A stretch of 39,618 nt of DNA from Streptomyces sp. CC53 (GTDB taxonomy: Bacteria > Actinomycetota > Actinomycetes > Streptomycetales > Streptomycetaceae): NCBI RefSeq assembly GCF_001865245.1, contig NZ_MKXB01000190.1:1-39618 (forward strand), in the 5' to 3' direction. A program made the position numbers and the translations under genes. The first letter of the stretch is position 1, and each line of letters starts with the position of its first letter. Positions 37,101-39,618 of the stretch are shown here, one piece after another. The notes under the pieces were generated by a model. That model saw nothing but the letters and a program-made list of their open reading frames with translations, ran no database searches and was not told the origin of the DNA.

Positions 37101-37659
37101 CAGGGAGGCGTACTTCCAGCTCGCGGTGATGGTGGCGGAGGACTTCGCCCGGGCGCAGCAGGCGCAGGGGCTGTGGACCGGCGACGGCCAGGGCGGGCTG
37201 CCGCCGCAGGTGGCACCGCCGCTGCCCGGCCAGGGCGTACCGGGCCAGCCCCCGGCGCAGGGCCAGCCCGTGCCGGGCCAACCGGACCTGCCGGGACAGC
37301 CGTTCACCGCCCACCCTGGCCAGCCGGGCATGCCCGGTCAGCCCCCGGTGCAGGGCCAGCCGGGCATGCCCGGACACCCCGGCCAGCCCGGACACCCCGG
37401 TGCACACGGACACCCGGTCCACCCCGGCCAGCCCTACCCGGGCCAGCCGTACGGCGGTGCCCAGCCGCCCGTGCCCGGCCCGCCTCAGCAGGGGCAGCAG
37501 TACGCCCCCGCGCAGCCCGGCCGGCCGGGTGTCCCTCCGCAGGGGTGGCCGCAGCAGCCGGGCGGTCAGCAGGAGCCGCAGGCCGCCGCCCCGCAGCCGA
37601 CCCCGCCCGACGGATGGCCGCAGCAGCCGCCGCAGGCACCCCAGCAGCCCCCGCAGTAG
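34186..37659 (+). CDS. EspI-like protein: Pro-rich tails around a MinD/ParA-type ATPase
   Basis: A 1157-aa protein. Residues 1-40 are folded or acidic ([19 protein letters not shown]). Then about 650 residues of Pro/Gly/Ala-rich disordered sequence contain HGS repeats and G(Y/H)GFP(Q/H)PG repeats. A SIMIBI ATPase follows (about 740-1000) with the deviant Walker A KGGVGKTT at 753-760 and LTDSGTG (D865). A Pro/Gln/Gly-rich tail of about 150 residues ends it. This is the layout of mycobacterial EspI, which modulates ESX-1 activity with ATP level, so a similar cytosolic regulator is inferred. I start at the GTG at 34186, with AGGAGG 4 nt upstream, rather than the ATG 13 codons earlier, which has no ribosome site. 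Confidence 0.88.
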   Translation: MNGDRDEIREGWRVPHADDQSDADAVEVTGEFTIDYTPPAWYTQNAGGTGPGGGTAPGADPAGMTPPLPPPPPTGQPIAVPPLPADGGYQSGWTMQPPVAPAPQPTAGGGAEGEATMLFSAAAPTPDRAEPEAAPVGADTYGRGAGHPSGADAAQALPGAWVGTEGSPPAQGSPDSGRSAHAQDSAHTGEPTHTQDSPHTAAFTAPQEPVDMSGGTDGPHGSHGSHGSHGSHGSHGTNGSHGSEGAQEQTPSAALLDSAAPALPPRTGDTGTDHADLGDGPSPARADGEAPTGAPVDSAPVASGAPQAPDGSDGPGAADAPGEPAVSGGSDVPNPSGAATAPGTSAGPGDADAPGDADAPGDVAVQQGAPEDGASPDGAPHGPRPSDSGPVAAVPADAVAPDGGAQPVAPAPPVAGLPPLPPAFQPAAAAGAPAGAPQWPGHTPGGDQSSAPAAPHAADAPGAGAGWPPAAPTPAHPAAGPSVPQGGYGFPQPGAVPPGAPAPGGPGPAAHQTGYGTPQPGFPQPGGPQQPQPPQYGQPAGGYGFPHPGAGGQPVAPQGGYGFPHPGGQQPPPHGGHGFPQPGRPAQPPHPGQAGQPVGPGQPVPPQHQQPQPQGGYGFPQPGVPAQPAPPGQPPHPGQPGQPAVPGQQAPVPPAHPGAPDPRIAGAWPAAVTHDQRERSVPGAPLGYTAAVELSSDRLLRNSRQKPKSSRVPSAASRFKLGGKKEEQERQRKLQLIRTPVLSCYRIAVISLKGGVGKTTTTTALGATLATERQDKILAIDANPDAGTLGRRVRRETGATIRDLVQAIPYLNSYMDIRRFTSQAPSGLEILANDVDPAVSTAFNDEDYRRAIDVLGKQYPVILTDSGTGLLYSAMRGVLDLADQLIIISTPSVDGASSASTTLDWLHAHGYADLVQRSITVISGVRETGKMIKVEDIVAHFQTRCRGVLVVPFDEHLAAGAEVDLDMMRPKTREAYFQLAVMVAEDFARAQQAQGLWTGDGQGGLPPQVAPPLPGQGVPGQPPAQGQPVPGQPDLPGQPFTAHPGQPGMPGQPPVQGQPGMPGHPGQPGHPGAHGHPVHPGQPYPGQPYGGAQPPVPGPPQQGQQYAPAQPGRPGVPPQGWPQQPGGQQEPQAAAPQPTPPDGWPQQPPQAPQQPPQ
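34843..34914 (+). repeat. Eight 9-bp units encoding His-Gly-Ser
   Basis: Units of cacggctca and close variants run in tandem and in frame (from about residue 220). Five successive units use the serine codon TCA, rare in Streptomyces. Near-identity of the units suggests recent expansion by slippage. Confidence 0.9.
35641..36054 (+). repeat. Six G(Y/H)GFP(Q/H)PG-type repeats
   Basis: The 8-residue motif GYGFPQPG and variants ([24 protein letters not shown]) occur six times at irregular spacing, joined by Pro/Gln/Ala linkers, in the disordered half of the EspI-like protein. Aromatic residues spaced in a Pro/Gln-rich chain resemble low-complexity segments that self-associate; that property is inference. 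Confidence 0.85.
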
Positions 37660-37686
37660 GCCCGAGGCACCGGGGCCGTGGACAAG

Positions 37687-37718
37687 CGAGGGCCCGCACC
37701 GGACGGTGCGGGCCCTCG
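37687..37718. terminator. Bidirectional terminator, 14-bp stem
   Basis: cgagggcccgcacc (37687-37700) and its exact complement (37705-37718) with a 4-nt loop lie between the convergent EspI-like and ribF genes, 27 nt and 22 nt from their stops. Confidence 0.9.
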
Positions 37719-37740
37719 GCGTCGGTCCTGCGGATGCCTT

Positions 37741-38697
37741 CTACTGCTGCGCGTCGTACGCCGCCGTGGCCTGCCGGCACTGCACCACGTCTTCGGCGAT
37801 GGCCTCCAGGAGCTCGCCGATCGACGCGAACTTCTGCTGCCCCCGGACGAAGGAGAGGAAGTCCACGGCCACGTGCTGGCCGTACAGGTCGAGTCCGACG
37901 CGGTCGATGGCGTACGCCTCGACCGTCCGTTCCTTCCCGTCGAACTGCGGATTCGTCCCCACCGAGATCGCCGCCGGCATGCGCTCGCCGTCCGCGGTGA
38001 GCCAGCCCGCGTAGACCCCGTCCGCGGGGATCGCCGTGTACGGCAGGGTCTCCACGTTCGCCGTCGGATAGCCCAGCTCGCGGCCGCGCTGCGCGCCGCG
38101 CACCACCACGCCCTCGACGCGGTGCGGGCGCCCGAGGATCTCGGCCGCACCCGTGACGTTCCCCTCGGCGACGAGGCTGCGGGCGAGCGTGGAGGAGAAC
38201 GGCCGGCCGTCGCCCGCCTCCCCGGTCACGTACAGGTCCACGATCTCCACCTCGTAGTCGTAGGTGGCGCCGAGCTCCGCCAGGTAGTCGACGTTCCCGG
38301 CGGCGCGGTGGCCGAAGCGGAAGTTGGGGCCCTCGACGACCGCGCGGGCGTGGAGCTTGTCCACGAGCACCTTGACGATGAAGTCCGCCGGGGACAGCTG
38401 CGAGAACTCCGCGGTGAACGGCAGCACCAGCACCGCGTCGACGCCCAGTTCACCCATCAGCTCCGCGCGCCGGTGGTGCGGGGCGAGCAGCGGCGGGTGG
38501 CTGCCCGGCCGCACCACCTCGGAGGGGTGCGGGTCGAAGGTGACGACCACGGCGGGAACGCCCAGCTCGCGGGCGCGCTCGACGGCCCTGCCGATGATCA
38601 GCTGGTGTCCGCGGTGGACGCCGTCGTAGGAACCGATGGTGACGACGCTGCGCCCCCAGTCCTGGGGAATCTCCTCCAAGCCTCGCCAGCGCTGCAC
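37741..38697 (-). CDS. ribF: Bifunctional riboflavin kinase/FAD synthetase
   Basis: RibF makes FMN from riboflavin and then FAD. The 318-aa product has an N-terminal nucleotidyltransferase domain with GSYDGVHRGH (22-31), TFDPHP (53-58), GPNFRFGH (123-130) and SSTLAR (168-173, a variant of the usual SSTRIR). The C-terminal kinase domain has RGRELGYPTAN (PTAN 211-214). GTG start with GAGGAG 8 nt upstream. It supplies FAD, the cofactor of ThyX encoded in the same window, though the two are not linked functionally as an operon. It follows the partial gene by 40 nt on the same strand. Confidence 0.97.
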   Translation of the reverse strand: MQRWRGLEEIPQDWGRSVVTIGSYDGVHRGHQLIIGRAVERARELGVPAVVVTFDPHPSEVVRPGSHPPLLAPHHRRAELMGELGVDAVLVLPFTAEFSQLSPADFIVKVLVDKLHARAVVEGPNFRFGHRAAGNVDYLAELGATYDYEVEIVDLYVTGEAGDGRPFSSTLARSLVAEGNVTGAAEILGRPHRVEGVVVRGAQRGRELGYPTANVETLPYTAIPADGVYAGWLTADGERMPAAISVGTNPQFDGKERTVEAYAIDRVGLDLYGQHVAVDFLSFVRGQQKFASIGELLEAIAEDVVQCRQATAAYDAQQ

Positions 38698-38737
38698 TGT
38701 GACCGCTCCTCGCCCGAACCCGTGTACGTCAGTTACG

Positions 38738-39618
38738 TCAGAACGTCATGGCCGATGACGCAGGTCTAAGGGTGCCATGCCCGCATCGATCGGCTCGCAT
38801 CGGCATCGCACTCAGTGCCGGTACGGGTACGGGATCGGACGCACCAGCCGTGCTCGCCCTGGGGCCGGGGCCCGCCTCCTGCGCGGGCCCCGCCTCGTGC
38901 GCGTACTCCGGTCCGGGTGCGGCGAGCCGTTCGACGGCACGGCGCGCCCCCGCCGAGACGAGCGCCTCCCACCGGCGCGGCTCGCGCGCCAGCCACGCGC
39001 TGAGCAGCACGGCGAACCCCGGCACGTCCCGGGCGTGCCCCGCGAGCCGCCGGTCGAAGCGGGCGGCGCCCGCGGGGACGCGGCGCATCAGCCGCCCGCA
39101 GCGCAGCACCAGCGCGCGGGTCAGCCGCTCCGGCCGCCCCGCGGCCCCGAGCGCCGCCGCCCGCAGCACGGCCTCCGCCGCGTCCAGGTCGCCGTCGTCC
39201 GGGTGCGGGACGTCGAGGAGCACGGCGAGGAGTTCCCCGCGCAGACCGTCGCCGCCGGTCTCCTCCGCCGTGAGGACGCCGGCGACGGCTTCGCGCACCG
39301 CGCGGCCGCCGTGCCGGACCAGCTCCGTCACCAGCGGGAGCAGTGTCGCGCGGGCCGCCGGGCCCCGCTCCAGCCGCCGGGCCGTGTACGCGGCCACGTG
39401 CCCGGCGCCTTCGGGGTGCCTGCGGGCGTAGCCGCGGACCAGTGCGGCGCCCCGCCGCGCCAGGGCCGGGACCCGTACGGCGGCGAGGGCTTCCAGCACG
39501 TCGGCGGCCCCGCTGTCCTCCCGCAGCCGGGCCGCGAACGCCGCGAGCACCGGCTCCGGATGGGTCGTCAGGGCGGTGGCCGCGGCCGCGGCGGTCAGGC
39601 CGGGGGCGCCGTCCCGGA
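38738..39618 (-). CDS. Ala/Arg-rich helical repeat-like protein, N-terminus outside the window
   Basis: The C-terminal 293 or so residues of a gene that stays open to the window edge, so its start lies beyond 39618. The visible part is almost all helix, with short Ala/Leu/Arg-rich helix pairs of about 35-40 residues (for example ALAAVRVPALARRGAALVRG), like HEAT or ARM repeats. A disordered tail of about 50 residues follows. No TM or catalytic motif in this part. It precedes ribF by 40 nt. Coding is supported by codon bias and length; no family recognised. Confidence 0.75.
   Translation of the reverse strand, partial: RDGAPGLTAAAAATALTTHPEPVLAAFAARLREDSGAADVLEALAAVRVPALARRGAALVRGYARRHPEGAGHVAAYTARRLERGPAARATLLPLVTELVRHGGRAVREAVAGVLTAEETGGDGLRGELLAVLLDVPHPDDGDLDAAEAVLRAAALGAAGRPERLTRALVLRCGRLMRRVPAGAARFDRRLAGHARDVPGFAVLLSAWLAREPRRWEALVSAGARRAVERLAAPGPEYAHEAGPAQEAGPGPRASTAGASDPVPVPALSAMPMRADRCGHGTLRPASSAMTF

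Overview
This window is chromosomal DNA from a high-GC actinomycete, almost certainly a Streptomyces. The reasons are strong G/C bias in third codon positions, many GTG and TTG starts, and AGGAGG-type ribosome sites. The gene order also fits: rnj-dapA-thyX, then dapB-M16 peptidase-pnp-rpsO, then an ESX/type VII secretion locus, then ribF. I know this order from Streptomyces coelicolor and relatives; no database was searched.

Left part (1-10840): a core housekeeping block, mostly on the minus strand. It holds RNase J, DapA and ThyX. Two small plus-strand membrane-protein genes follow (78 and 200 aa). They face a minus-strand unit read as rpsO-pnp-M16 peptidase-dapB-148 aa protein. Perfect hairpins separate the convergent units, and several start and stop codons overlap (GTGA), suggesting translational coupling.

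Middle and right (11004-37659): a complete-looking ESX/T7SS locus. The membrane core is eccD (-), eccC (+), eccB (-) and eccE (+). Two mycosin proteases are encoded. The substrates are an EsxA/EsxB-type WXG100 pair, plus a 142-aa and a 463-aa Gly/Pro-rich WXG protein that look like a PE/PPE- or EspB-like pair. Downstream of eccE are an uncharacterised 290-aa protein and a 1157-aa EspI-like protein: a MinD/ParA-type ATPase embedded in very long Pro-rich tails with tandem repeats. No eccA or espG was recognised.

The most unusual part lies inside this locus, at 17793-23821. It is a plus-strand cassette of five genes: a small WXG-like partner (150 aa), an 803-aa WXG-fronted putative secreted protein, a 308-aa single-pass membrane protein whose outer part resembles the C-terminal module of the 803-aa protein, and two tandem paralogous membrane-anchored proteins. 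Each paralog has eight cysteines in the same order, arranged as two four-Cys halves. The middle of the cassette is clearly less GC-rich than its surroundings. It looks like a T7SS cargo/partner module inserted between eccC and the esx genes; its function is unknown.

Right end (37687-39618): a strong bidirectional terminator, ribF on the minus strand, and the C-terminal part of an Ala/Arg-rich helical protein that runs off the window.
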